Source: Trichococcus paludicola (GTDB taxonomy: Bacteria; Bacillota; Bacilli; Lactobacillales; Aerococcaceae). Taken from it: DNA of 64,000 bases. The notes under the pieces were generated by a model. It had not been told where the DNA came from. It saw only the letters and a program-made list of their open reading frames with translations, and ran no database searches. The stretch spans positions 248,001 through 312,000 of the forward strand of contig NZ_QBLC01000001.1 in assembly GCF_003052295.1 (NCBI RefSeq). The letters run 5' to 3'. Of this stretch, positions 26,388-34,444 are shown piece after piece. How positions within the stretch are numbered: position 1 is the first letter of the stretch; each line of letters starts with the position of its first letter. The position numbers and the translations under genes are program-made.

Positions 26388-27410
26388 ATGTATCCGGAAA
26401 CCCAAAAGAAGATCGCTGAGATGCTGGAAGGGAATGTTTTCCCCGGGGCGACTTATACCTTTATCGATAAGGATGAAACGGAAACCCAGCTGATCGGATC
26501 GGCGGCGATTTTGCCCGAGCGGGAAGACTTGCGGGAGGGCATGCTCTATGATGTGGCGTCTTTGACTAAGGTGATCGTCACGACGACGCTGCTGCTCCAA
26601 TTGCACGAGGAAGGCAAAATCAGCTTCGAAGATCCGGTGCGGGCGTATCTGCCGGCATTCCCTTCTGATGCGGTGACGATCCGCCATCTGTTGACGCACA
26701 CGTCCGATCTGAAAGGCTATATCAAAAACCGCGATGCGCTGCCGGCCGAAAAACTCGCCGCCGCCTTGACAGCCCTTGAGCCGGGAGAAAACTTCGGAGA
26801 AAAAGTGGTCTATACCGACACCGGATTGATCCTTGCCGGCTTCATCATCGAGAAGCTGACCGGGAAATCGGTAGCGGAAAACTTTGAGCAACGCATCAAG
26901 CAGCCGCTGGCCATGATGGACAGCAGCTATCAGCCAACTGATCCGATGCGTTGCGTTCCAACGCAAAACCATCCGACCAGAGGGGTGATTCGGGGTGTGG
27001 TGCATGATCCCAAAGCAGTGATCTTGGGTGGACACTGCGGTAGCGCAGGACTGTTTGCGCCGATGCAGGACCTGATTCGATTCAGCAAAATGCTGCTGCA
27101 TTTTGGGGAGTGGGAAGGCCAGCGGATCTTGCGGAAAGAGACGGTCCAAGCCTTGCTGCGGGATTGGGGAATCGTTCCGGACCAGCCGCGCTCCTTGGGG
27201 TGGAACTTGTTTCAAGATGGGGAAGACTTTGTGTTGTGGCATACCGGCTACACCGGCACCTTCATGATACTGGATCCGAACCGTCAAAAAGGTTTTTTGC
27301 TGCTTTCAAATCGGGTCCACCTCGAAGACCGCAGACCGGAATGGATTGCGGTCCGCGATGAACTGGTTGCCATCTACCTGAAGGAGGCCAAGGCAGAAAA
27401 AGCAGAATAA
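26388..27410 (+). CDS. Serine hydrolase of the beta-lactamase / penicillin-binding family
   Basis: The 340-residue class C beta-lactamase-like protein has the catalytic tetrad V-A-S-L-T-K (S-x-x-K) near residues 56-61, a tyrosine motif V-Y-T-D-T-G near 146-151 (the third position is D rather than the usual N), and W-H-T-G-Y-T-G near 286-292 as the third motif. There is no signal peptide, so it is likely cytoplasmic and acts as an esterase or peptidase rather than a resistance enzyme. AGGAGG 9 bases before the ATG at 26388 rules out the in-frame TTG at 26382. Confidence 0.87.
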   Translation: MYPETQKKIAEMLEGNVFPGATYTFIDKDETETQLIGSAAILPEREDLREGMLYDVASLTKVIVTTTLLLQLHEEGKISFEDPVRAYLPAFPSDAVTIRHLLTHTSDLKGYIKNRDALPAEKLAAALTALEPGENFGEKVVYTDTGLILAGFIIEKLTGKSVAENFEQRIKQPLAMMDSSYQPTDPMRCVPTQNHPTRGVIRGVVHDPKAVILGGHCGSAGLFAPMQDLIRFSKMLLHFGEWEGQRILRKETVQALLRDWGIVPDQPRSLGWNLFQDGEDFVLWHTGYTGTFMILDPNRQKGFLLLSNRVHLEDRRPEWIAVRDELVAIYLKEAKAEKAE

Positions 27411-27411
27411 C

Positions 27412-27442
27412 AAAAAAACGCCACTTTTGGGTGGCGTTTTTT
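27412..27442 (+). terminator. Terminator of serine hydrolase gene
   Basis: AACGCCAC and GTGGCGTT form the stem, with A and T runs on either side. Confidence 0.9.
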
Positions 27443-27682
27443 GCTGTCCTTGGATGGACGAATTTCTTTAGAAAGTGGCAGATGAAGTTGCAGCTTCATC
27501 GAACCGGTTCGGAGGTCTAAAGAAAAAGAGTAAATTCTCTCAGTAACTTTAGAGTATACAGGGACAATCTGAATATAGTATGACAGCTTATTAAAAATTT
27601 GGAAAGTAGTAAATGAAAAATTTCACATGAAAATTAATCCTGGTACACTCGTGAACCGTCTACACCCACTAAATCTCATGCA
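27443..27682. other. AT-rich gene-free stretch
   Basis: The 240 bases between two terminators hold no ORF, RNA motif or repeat that I can support. Confidence 0.5.
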
Positions 27683-27728
27683 AAAAAACGCATCGCCACT
27701 CAGGAATTGAGTGGTGATGCGTTTTTTG
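27682..27728. terminator. Terminator of the metE-like gene (bidirectional)
   Basis: A 20-bp stem with one wobble (27683-27702 with 27708-27727) and a five-base loop has A and T runs at the base. It ends the minus-strand gene at 27774. Confidence 0.88.
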
Positions 27729-27773
27729 CTGTAGGGATTTTTGTGTGCTCGAACATTAAGCTGCATCGAACGA

Positions 27774-28892
27774 TCAGTCGCCCCAGACTTCGTCAGCGAT
27801 TTGTTTGACCAAGGCCAATTTCGCCCATTGTTGTTCTTCCGTCAGATTGTTTCCTTCTTCAGTCGAAGCGAAGCCGCATTGCGGGCTCAGACATAATTGT
27901 TCCAAAGGCACGAATTTAGCAGCTTCAGCGATACGCGCCTTGACTTCGTCGATATCTTCCAATTCCGGTGTCTTTGAAGTTACAAGGCCTAGGATAATTT
28001 GGCCGTCGCCTTTGTAGTAGCGCAATGGTTCAAATCCACCAGCTCGGTCGGTGTCGTATTCCAGGAAGAAGCCGTCTAAGCCGGTTTCGCCGAACAGCTC
28101 TTTCGCAACAGGCTCATAAGCGCCTTCCTGCGAGTAGGACGAGCGGAAGTTACCGCGGCAGATATGCGTCGTGACGACCAAATCTTCAGGCAGACCGATT
28201 TGGATGTTTTTGACGTTATCAGTAGCGACGCGTTTCAATTCATCGTAGGTTTCCTGAGAACCGAAAATTTCCAACGCTTTGTCCGAGCAAAGATCGCCCC
28301 AGAAAGTGTCATCGATCTGGATGTAACGGTTCCCCAGCGAGTAGAAGTGCAGGATCGTGTCGCGGTATGCCTGTTGCAGATCAGCAGCATACTCTTCCAA
28401 GGTAGGATAGATTTCTTCGTTTCGGAAACCGAGGCGGATCAATTGGTTCGGGCTCGGAATCGATACTTTCGCAATGGCTTTGTCGCCGACTGCTTCAGCC
28501 AAGAAAGCATAGTCCGCAAAGAAGGGGTGTTCCGGATTAAAGGCGATCTTGCTGATATTGCGTACGCTGTGGGCGCTGGTCACAACATTGTGGAATTGTT
28601 TGCCTTGCGCCGCAAGGTAACCTTCAAAGCCCAACAGGTTCTCAAGAAAATCGAAATGCCAATAAGAGCGTCTGAATTCTCCGTCAGTGATGCCTTTGTA
28701 GCCAAGTTCAATCTGTTTTTCGACGATGCGTGTGATCTCAACATTTTCGATTTCGCGCAGGGCTTCCTTCGTGATTGTGCCTTCAGCCAGCTCTTTGCGG
28801 GCTTTTTTGATGCTTTCGGGACGCAGGAAGCTCCCTACGTGGTCTGCGCGGAAAGGCGCTTTCGTTCTCCTTAAAGTTGCTTGGGTTGTCAT
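27774..28892 (-). CDS. MetE-like cobalamin-independent methyltransferase (YxjG/YxjH type)
   Basis: The 372-residue protein corresponds to the C-terminal catalytic half of cobalamin-independent methionine synthase, as in the short YxjG/YxjH proteins of Bacilli. F-R-A-D-H-V-G-S-F-L-R-P near 14-25, I-Q-I-D-D near 179-183, H-I-C-R-G-N near 225-230 and L-S-P-Q-C-G-F near 332-338 supply the zinc ligands (His, Cys, Cys). It likely transfers a methyl group to homocysteine, but the donor in this subfamily is not settled. The start at 28892 has GAAGGAAA upstream. A Met T-box controls it. Confidence 0.87.
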   Translation of the reverse strand: MTTQATLRRTKAPFRADHVGSFLRPESIKKARKELAEGTITKEALREIENVEITRIVEKQIELGYKGITDGEFRRSYWHFDFLENLLGFEGYLAAQGKQFHNVVTSAHSVRNISKIAFNPEHPFFADYAFLAEAVGDKAIAKVSIPSPNQLIRLGFRNEEIYPTLEEYAADLQQAYRDTILHFYSLGNRYIQIDDTFWGDLCSDKALEIFGSQETYDELKRVATDNVKNIQIGLPEDLVVTTHICRGNFRSSYSQEGAYEPVAKELFGETGLDGFFLEYDTDRAGGFEPLRYYKGDGQIILGLVTSKTPELEDIDEVKARIAEAAKFVPLEQLCLSPQCGFASTEEGNNLTEEQQWAKLALVKQIADEVWGD

Positions 28893-28923
28893 GATCGTTT
28901 CCTTCTCTCGTTTGTTTTTTGGT

Positions 28924-29225
28924 AAAAAAATACGTCCTTGCGCATGATGCTGCGCAAGGACGTATGAAAGATTCATCGTGTTACCACCTTGGTTCAGAAA
29001 AACCTCGCGATTTTCCCCTTAACCAGTACGCCACAGCAAATCGCTGTTCAGGGATACTGTGATGCTGTAACGGGCATTCCCGTGGAGGGCTAAAGTTCTA
29101 AAAAGAGCGTTCGCCGTCCACTCACTCGAAGACCATTTTCCGGATAGCATCCCTGTCCTCTTCTCAGCAGCCGAGGTTCTCTGTGCATTTCGTCCATCCG
29201 TACTTATCTTTTCAATGTGAATTTA
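28924..29225 (-). ncRNA. Methionine T-box riboswitch upstream of the metE-like gene
   Basis: Read on the minus strand: a stem I with CAGAGAAC near 29185, a probable ATG specifier (29136-29134) in the context ATGGTCTTCGAG, the T-box GGTGGTAACACG (28988-28977), and a 15-bp terminator stem (28930-28944 with 28951-28965) followed by a T run. The T-box core is identical to that of metY over GGTGGTAACACG. Confidence 0.92.
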
Positions 29226-29242
29226 TTTTGAAATTTATATAA

Positions 29243-29271
29243 ATAATAACAAGTGGATAAGAATCAGTCAA
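29243..29271 (-). promoter_or_regulatory. Promoter of the metE-like transcript
   Basis: On the minus strand, TTGACT (29271-29266) and TATTAT (29248-29243) are 17 bp apart, just upstream of the T-box. Confidence 0.75.
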
Positions 29272-29336
29272 ATTTTTTTCATCAATTTTTCATCTTTAGT
29301 CATTTTAACATGCTTTTTTTCTGTCCAAGATGGGAA

Positions 29337-29388
29337 TTGCAATTCATGCTGTGAGGGTATATACTTCATATAGATAGATGTCTATGTG
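29337..29388 (+). promoter_or_regulatory. arsR1 promoter with ArsR operator
   Basis: TTGCAA (29337-29342) and TATACT (29360-29365) are 17 bp apart. Just after the -10 lies ATAGATAGATGTCTATGTG (29370-29388), an imperfect palindrome nearly identical to the one before arsR2. ArsR repressors bind such sites, so this unit is probably self-regulated. Confidence 0.75.
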
Positions 29389-29453
29389 TGGGCGCCAAGA
29401 GCGATAGAGCGAGCTGAAGTGCCTTAAATGACAGCAGGAAAGAGGAACTGAAT

Positions 29454-29744
29454 ATGGCGATCGAATACAAAACATATGCGAAATGTCTGAAAGTATTATC
29501 GGACGAAACCAGATTGGAAATCATGGATTTATTGTCGGAAGGCGAAATGTGCGCCTGTGCGTTATTGGATCAATTTTCGATCACACAACCGACTTTGTCC
29601 TACCATATGAAGATGATGAAGGACTGCGGTTTGGTGGACAGCAGAAAAGACGGCATTTGGGTTAAATACTCCGTGAACCATGAAAAATTGGACGAGTTGA
29701 AGGATTTTTTCCAGATAATGGCCAAGCAAAATACCACTGTGTAA
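29454..29744 (+). CDS. arsR: ArsR/SmtB-family repressor 1
   Basis: The 96-residue winged-helix repressor has L-S-D-E-T-R-L near 15-21, the metalloid-sensing motif E-M-C-A-C near 31-35 (C33 and C35) in helix alpha3, and the recognition helix T-Q-P-T-L-S-Y-H near 44-51. The cysteine pair matches the As(III)/Sb(III) sensors of the R773 type (C-V-C), so it should release DNA on binding arsenite. It leads an operon with a small thioredoxin-like gene. Confidence 0.92.
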   Translation: MAIEYKTYAKCLKVLSDETRLEIMDLLSEGEMCACALLDQFSITQPTLSYHMKMMKDCGLVDSRKDGIWVKYSVNHEKLDELKDFFQIMAKQNTTV

Positions 29745-29760
29745 TCATTCGAAAGTAGGG

Positions 29761-30000
29761 ATGGAAATGGAAATCAAAATATTGGGTCCAGGCTGCCGCA
29801 ACTGCGAGAAACTGCAAGTCAATACAGCCGAGGCGTTGAAGAAAATCGGTATGGAAGCAACCATAACCAAAGTGGAGGACCCGAAAGAAATCGCAAAATA
29901 CGGCATTATGCAGACACCGGGGCTGGTCATCAACGAAAAGGTCGTCTCCTATGGGCGTATCCTGACGCCCAAACACATTGCAGAACTGCTGCAAAAGTGA
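29761..30000 (+). CDS. Small thioredoxin-like protein (TM0996 family), copy 1
   Basis: The 79-residue redox protein has the active site G-P-G-C-R-N-C near 8-14 and a cis-Pro segment M-Q-T-P-G-L-V-I. This thioredoxin_3 family often sits beside ArsP-like permeases and ArsR repressors. It may reduce or deliver the metalloid or keep a partner's cysteines reduced. It follows arsR1 by 16 bp. A paralogue lies at 31239-31472. Confidence 0.87.
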   Translation: MEMEIKILGPGCRNCEKLQVNTAEALKKIGMEATITKVEDPKEIAKYGIMQTPGLVINEKVVSYGRILTPKHIAELLQK

Positions 30001-30034
30001 CAAAAAGAGAAAAGCCTATCCTTGAATGAATAAG

Positions 30035-30080
30035 CTGCGAAAACCGGAGTGCTGATCCGGCATTATCGCAGTTTTTTTTG
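30035..30080 (+). terminator. Terminator of arsR1-trx unit
   Basis: CTGCGA...TCGCAG with an inner CCGG pair forms the stem, followed by eight T. Confidence 0.8.
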
Positions 30081-30108
30081 TAGGGCATCATCACCTGAAA
30101 ACAACACA

Positions 30109-30164
30109 TTGACATTCATCTATGTGTGGGCGTATACTAACACATAGATAAACGTCGATGTGTT
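30109..30164 (+). promoter_or_regulatory. Permease promoter with ArsR-type operator
   Basis: TTGACA (30109-30114) and TATACT (30133-30138) are 18 bp apart. The imperfect palindrome with arms ACACATAGA and TCGATGTGT (30140-30163) follows the -10. A further half site CATCTATGTG overlaps the spacer. Confidence 0.7.
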
Positions 30165-30199
30165 ATGTAGAAAATACAAACTAGAAGGTGCAGTTCATC

Positions 30200-31204
30200 A
30201 TGGGAATTTTTCAATGGTTAAATGATCAGTTATTAAAAATGCAGTGGCTAAGCGATTTAGTCGTTGTGCTTGTCCGGGATGTCTTCGGATTGGACCTCGC
30301 CAGCAGGGTAGGCGGCAGCATCCACTTCTTCATCTACGACGTCATCAAAATATTCATCCTGTTGTCGGTGTTGATTTTCGGCATTTCTTACGTGCAAAGT
30401 TTCTTCCCGCCTGAGCGGACGAAGAAAATCCTGGGCCGCTTCGATGGGATCACCGCCAATATCCTGGCGGCATTGCTTGGGACGATCACACCTTTCTGTT
30501 CCTGTTCTTCGATTCCGCTTTTCATCGGCTTCACCGGATCGGGATTGCCGCTGGGTGTGACGTTTTCGTTCCTGATCTCTTCGCCGTTGGTCGATTTGGC
30601 ATCGATCATCCTCTTAGCCAGCATTTTCAACTGGAAAATCGCCATCGCCTATGTCGTTGTGGGACTTATCCTTGCGGTTGTCGGCGGAACCTTCATTGGG
30701 AAAGCGCATATGGAAGACCAGGTCGAATCCTTTGTGTTCGGCAGCCCTACGGTTGAACTGGAGGAAGCCGAGTTGACAAGGAAAGACCGTGTCGATTATG
30801 CATTCGATCAGGTGAAGGAAGTCGTCCAGAAAGTATGGATTTACGTGCTTCTTGGGGTCGGCATCGGGGCTGCCATCCACAACTGGATTCCCGAATCGGT
30901 CATCACAGCTCTGCTGGGCCAGGATAAATGGTATTCGGTATTGGTGGCAACAGTCGTCGGCATTCCGATGTACGCGGATATTTTCGGGACGCTGCCCATC
31001 TCCGAAGCGCTTGTCGCAAAAGGGGTCGGCTTGGGTACCGTACTTTCCTTCATGATGGGCGTGACGGCATTGTCCTTGCCGTCGATGGTCATGCTGAAGC
31101 AAGTCGTCAAACCGAAATTGTTGGGGCTTTTCTTCGGAATCGTGGCAGTCGGCATCATCATCATCGGCTATCTGTTCAATTTCTTGGGACCCATTTTTAT
31201 GTAA
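30200..31204 (+). CDS. ArsP/YraQ-like permease
   Basis: The 334-residue polytopic membrane protein is of the PF03773 permease family. A hallmark F-C-S-C-S-S near 98-103, in a conserved P-L-F-I-G-F-T-G-S-G region, and a second half with G-I-P-M-Y-A-D-I-F-G-T support the call. Some members (ArsP) export trivalent organoarsenicals; others are uncharacterised. The start at 30200 has AGAAGGTG upstream; an in-frame GTG at 30188 overlaps that RBS. It is the only integral exporter candidate in this arsenic island besides the aquaporin, because no ArsB or Acr3 is present. Confidence 0.85.
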   Translation: MGIFQWLNDQLLKMQWLSDLVVVLVRDVFGLDLASRVGGSIHFFIYDVIKIFILLSVLIFGISYVQSFFPPERTKKILGRFDGITANILAALLGTITPFCSCSSIPLFIGFTGSGLPLGVTFSFLISSPLVDLASIILLASIFNWKIAIAYVVVGLILAVVGGTFIGKAHMEDQVESFVFGSPTVELEEAELTRKDRVDYAFDQVKEVVQKVWIYVLLGVGIGAAIHNWIPESVITALLGQDKWYSVLVATVVGIPMYADIFGTLPISEALVAKGVGLGTVLSFMMGVTALSLPSMVMLKQVVKPKLLGLFFGIVAVGIIIIGYLFNFLGPIFM

Positions 31205-31238
31205 TCAAATCAAAATATGAAGCAGGAGGAATATCATC

Positions 31239-31472
31239 ATGGAAATCAAAATCTTGGGCATTGGCTGCAAAAATTGCGTGAATCTGGCCAAAAACACGGA
31301 AGAGGCATTGAAGGAACTGGGGATGGAAGCGACCATCACAAAAGTGACCGACATGAAGGACATTGCGAAATACGGCATCATGCGCACCCCGGGGTTGGTC
31401 ATCGACGAGAAAGTCGTCTCCTACGGTAAAGTCGCCAGTACACAAGAGATCACAGAATTGCTGAAAAAATAG
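31239..31472 (+). CDS. Small thioredoxin-like protein (TM0996 family), copy 2
   Basis: The 77-residue paralogue of the protein at 29761-30000 has the active site G-I-G-C-K-N-C near 6-12 and M-R-T-P-G-L-V-I later. It is 34 bp downstream of the permease, so the two are surely co-transcribed. This pairing is recurrent for the permease family and suggests a redox partner. Confidence 0.88.
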   Translation: MEIKILGIGCKNCVNLAKNTEEALKELGMEATITKVTDMKDIAKYGIMRTPGLVIDEKVVSYGKVASTQEITELLKK

Positions 31473-31482
31473 AAATTTTCAG

Positions 31483-31524
31483 AAGTGCCGGATGGGGAAA
31501 TATTCTCTATCCGGCACTTTTTTT
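31483..31524 (+). terminator. Terminator of permease-trx unit
   Basis: AAGTGCCGGAT pairs with ATCCGGCACTT, followed by T residues. Confidence 0.9.
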
Positions 31525-31544
31525 ACGCATTTTCCATTTTATCA

Positions 31545-31573
31545 TTGACTATAGATAGAAGAAAATCTATATT
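31545..31573 (+). promoter_or_regulatory. arsDA promoter with ArsR-type operator
   Basis: TTGACT (31545-31550) and TATATT (31568-31573) are 17 bp apart. The spacer holds an inverted repeat TATAGAT (31550-31556) / ATCTATA (31565-31571) that resembles the other ars operators, so repressor would block polymerase directly. Confidence 0.7.
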
Positions 31574-31646
31574 ATAAATGTGACCAAAAATATTTAGGCT
31601 TTGAAGAGCTTTTCTAAATAAAAAACAATCAAAGGGGAAATGAATC

Positions 31647-32198
31647 ATGACAAACATCACTATTTTTGAACCAGCAATGTGCTGCAACACAGGGGTCTGC
31701 GGACCATCCATCGACCAGGATCTATTACGCATCACCGCTGTAATGGACGCTCTGGGAGGTTTGGAAAATTACGAAGCTTTGCGTTATAACCTGTCCAGCA
31801 ATCCGGACCAGTTCGTTCTGAACAAAGCCGTCAGCGAAAAGCTACAGGCTGAAGGCATGGATGCTTTGCCGCTGACAGTGGTGGATGGACAAATCGTCAA
31901 AACCGGAGGCTATCCGACAAACGACGAAATCACTGAGTACATCGGTGTCCGCTTCATCGAAGAGACTGAAGATTCTTGCTGTGGTGGGGGTTGCGGGTGT
32001 GGCGGTTCAGAGGAATTTGACGAAGCAGAAAAAGTAGAAACCGAAGAAAAAGAAGAGTCAGGCTGCTGCGGCGGCAAGGGTAATAAAGGCGGCTGTGGCT
32101 GCGGTGGACAGGGTCGCCACCATCACCACCACGACCAACATGAGGAAGTGAGCCAAGAGAAAGGCTCTTGCTGCGGCGGACAATCAGGTTGCTGCTGA
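31647..32198 (+). CDS. arsD: ArsD arsenic metallochaperone with long Cys/His tail
   Basis: ArsD hands As(III) to the ATPase ArsA. The conserved core (1-108) has the essential cysteines C12, C13 and C18. The tail is unusual. ArsD proteins are commonly about 120 residues with C112-C113 and C119-C120; this one has 183 residues with 12 tail cysteines (111, 112, 116, 118, 140, 141, 150, 152, 175, 176, 182, 183) in C-C-G-G type clusters, a Glu-rich spacer (123-138), and five His in a row (158-162) plus H165. The tail could hold several metalloid or metal ions. It is followed by arsA 10 bp downstream. Confidence 0.93.
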   Translation: MTNITIFEPAMCCNTGVCGPSIDQDLLRITAVMDALGGLENYEALRYNLSSNPDQFVLNKAVSEKLQAEGMDALPLTVVDGQIVKTGGYPTNDEITEYIGVRFIEETEDSCCGGGCGCGGSEEFDEAEKVETEEKEESGCCGGKGNKGGCGCGGQGRHHHHHDQHEEVSQEKGSCCGGQSGCC

Positions 32199-32208
32199 GG
32201 GAGACAAA

Positions 32209-33963
32209 ATGATGGAATCTTTTAAACCGAGCAATCAACATTTGACGAAATACCTTTTCTTCACTGGAAAAGGCGGGGTCGGCAAGACATCGACAGCCTG
32301 TGCCACTGCAGTTGCCCTTGCCGACAGCGGCAAAAAGATCATGTTGGTCAGCACGGATCCGGCAAGCAACCTGCAGGATGTTTTCGGCAGGGAACTGACC
32401 AATAAGGGAACGGCCATCCTGGAAGTGCCGGGTCTTACGGTCGCCAATTTCGATCCGATCAGCGCAGCGAACGATTACATGGAAAGTGTGGTCGGACCCT
32501 ACAGAGGCTTGCTTCCCGAAGCTGCCATCGCGAACATGGAGGAGCAACTTTCGGGATCCTGTACGGTAGAAATCGCTTCTTTCAACGAATTCGCAGGATT
32601 TCTGACCAATAACGAGACGAAAGAGCACTTCGATCATATCCTATTCGATACGGCCCCAACAGGTCACACATTGCGCATGCTGCAGTTGCCGTCCGCTTGG
32701 AGCGATTTCCTCGATGAGAACACGACCGGTACTTCTTGCATGGGCCAATTGTCCGGTCTGGGTGATAAACAGGAGATGTACCGCTTAGCTGTGCAGACGT
32801 TGGCTAACGAACAGGAGACGACTCTGCTTTTGGTGACGCGCCCTCAGATTGGTCCCATTTTGGAAGCGGACCGGGCATCACGGGAGTTGCGCGAAATCGG
32901 CATCCGCAATCAACGTTTGCTTGTGAACGGATTGTTGGAAGAACCGAATGATGATATCTCCATGAATATATTCGAAACCCAACAACAGGCGTTGGCTGCC
33001 ATGCCGCCCCAGCTGAAGGGATTTCCGCAATTTGGGATTCCGCTGCGCACCTACAATGTGACAGGAATCGATAATCTGCGCATGTTGCTGCAATCAGATC
33101 AGCCGAAACAGCAAACTGAAGCCCACATCAAGCCCAATTTCCCGAATCTGCAGCAACTAGTGGACGATTTTGCGTCGAGCAACAAGAAAGTCATCTTCAC
33201 GATGGGGAAAGGCGGCGTCGGTAAGACGACGATCGCCGCTGCCATCGCAACTGGCCTGGCAGCCGCAGGCAAAAAGGTCCATCTGGCAACGACCGATCCG
33301 GCTGCCCATCTGGAACAAGTCATTTCGGAGTCGGCAGACATCCGATTGAGCCGAATCGACGAGAAGAAAGAACTGCAGGACTATACGGAAGAAGTCCTGC
33401 AGCAAGCGCGCCTGACGATGTCGGAGGAAGATTTGGCCTACATCGAAGAAGATCTACGTTCGCCGTGCACCCAGGAAATCGCTGTGTTCCGCCGCTTTGC
33501 GGAAATTGTAGATACTGTTGATTGCGACGTGGTGGTCATCGATACAGCCCCGACTGGCCATACCTTGCTGCTGTTGGATTCCTCGCAGAGCTACGCGAAG
33601 GAAGTGGAACGCTCCTCCGGGGACGTACCTGCAGCTGTCCGCAATTTATTGCCGGTCTTGCAGGACCCGCTTCAGACTGAAGTTGTGATGGTTACACTGC
33701 CGGAAAATACGCCGGTTTATGAATCCTTACGGTTGATGAAAGATTTGGATAGGGCAGGCATCGCCCATACATGGTGGGTAGTCAACAACAGTATGCTGAC
33801 AAGCGGCACGACCAATCCGGTATTGGCTGCGCGTGCGCAAAGCGAACGGGTTTGGATTGATAAGGTCAAAGCTGTGTCGCAAGGGCATTTTGTTGTGGTC
33901 GAGTGGTCAGCTGTGTCATTGCAAGGCAAGGCGATTACCTCGCTTTTGGGAAACAAAAAATAA
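32209..33963 (+). CDS. arsA: Arsenical pump-driving ATPase
   Basis: The 584-residue protein has two homologous ATPase halves, each with a deviant P-loop G-K-G-G-V-G-K-T (residues 20-27 and about 333-340) and the D-T-A-P-T-G-H-T switch II motif. The three metalloid-binding cysteines of ArsA are conserved: G-S-C-T-V (C118), T-S-C-M-G (C177) and S-P-C-T-Q (about C420). ArsA normally powers ArsB, sometimes Acr3. Neither is encoded nearby, so its membrane partner is unclear. RBS GAGGGAG lies just after arsD. Confidence 0.96.
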   Translation: MMESFKPSNQHLTKYLFFTGKGGVGKTSTACATAVALADSGKKIMLVSTDPASNLQDVFGRELTNKGTAILEVPGLTVANFDPISAANDYMESVVGPYRGLLPEAAIANMEEQLSGSCTVEIASFNEFAGFLTNNETKEHFDHILFDTAPTGHTLRMLQLPSAWSDFLDENTTGTSCMGQLSGLGDKQEMYRLAVQTLANEQETTLLLVTRPQIGPILEADRASRELREIGIRNQRLLVNGLLEEPNDDISMNIFETQQQALAAMPPQLKGFPQFGIPLRTYNVTGIDNLRMLLQSDQPKQQTEAHIKPNFPNLQQLVDDFASSNKKVIFTMGKGGVGKTTIAAAIATGLAAAGKKVHLATTDPAAHLEQVISESADIRLSRIDEKKELQDYTEEVLQQARLTMSEEDLAYIEEDLRSPCTQEIAVFRRFAEIVDTVDCDVVVIDTAPTGHTLLLLDSSQSYAKEVERSSGDVPAAVRNLLPVLQDPLQTEVVMVTLPENTPVYESLRLMKDLDRAGIAHTWWVVNNSMLTSGTTNPVLAARAQSERVWIDKVKAVSQGHFVVVEWSAVSLQGKAITSLLGNKK

Positions 33964-33985
33964 TGGGGAAACCCGGGACTGGAAG

Positions 33986-34037
33986 TTGTCTGTCCCGAGG
34001 CTATCCTCTATACTATAAATAGATAGATGTCTATATG
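33986..34037 (+). promoter_or_regulatory. arsR2 promoter with ArsR operator
   Basis: TTGTCT (33986-33991) and TATACT (34009-34014) are 17 bp apart. ATAGATAGATGTCTATATG (34019-34037) follows and differs from the arsR1 operator by one base. Confidence 0.75.
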
Positions 34038-34055
34038 AGAAGGAGGACATTGTCG

Positions 34056-34379
34056 ATGGATTATGAGAATTATGCAAAAGTCGCAAAAGCCTTATCGGAT
34101 GCGAAGCGAGTCAAAATAATGGATATGCTTTCCTGCGGTTCGATGTGTGCCTGCGATATCCTGGAACATTTTGACTTCACGCAACCGACACTGTCGCATC
34201 ATATCAACTTGTTGTTGAAAGCCGATTTGATCATCGTTGAAAAAACAGGCACGTGGCACCATTATTCCTTGAATCAAGAAAAGTTCGCCCAGTTCATGCA
34301 GGACACTGTGGCATTGACGGCAAGCAAAGCCGACTGCATCTGCTCCCTGGAAAAACCAAAAACAGGGTGTGGAGTCTGA
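34056..34379 (+). CDS. arsR: ArsR/SmtB-family repressor 2
   Basis: The 107-residue winged-helix repressor has L-S-D-A-K-R-V near 13-19, the As(III)-sensing S-M-C-A-C near 29-33 (C31, C33), recognition helix T-Q-P-T-L-S-H-H, and three more cysteines near the C-terminus (C-I-C-S and the final C-G-V). The frame starts at 34035, but AAGGAGG 10 bases before the ATG at 34056 chose the start. It shares its operator sequence with arsR1, so the two repressors may cross-regulate. Confidence 0.92.
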   Translation: MDYENYAKVAKALSDAKRVKIMDMLSCGSMCACDILEHFDFTQPTLSHHINLLLKADLIIVEKTGTWHHYSLNQEKFAQFMQDTVALTASKADCICSLEKPKTGCGV

Positions 34380-34444
34380 AAGTGACGACCAATGATACAT
34401 GCATCGAAAAGGATTCAAACTAAAAAAATTGAAGGAGTTGCACT

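Noticed and set aside
26343-27287. 314-codon minus-strand ORF
   Set aside because: It is antisense to the serine hydrolase gene, which has clear catalytic motifs. The minus frame has the His/Arg/Gln-rich look of a shadow frame.
29031-29221. tRNA gene in the GC-rich leader region
   Set aside because: The stems here belong to the minus-strand T-box. No tRNA cloverleaf with a TTCGA-type loop and acceptor stem can be drawn.
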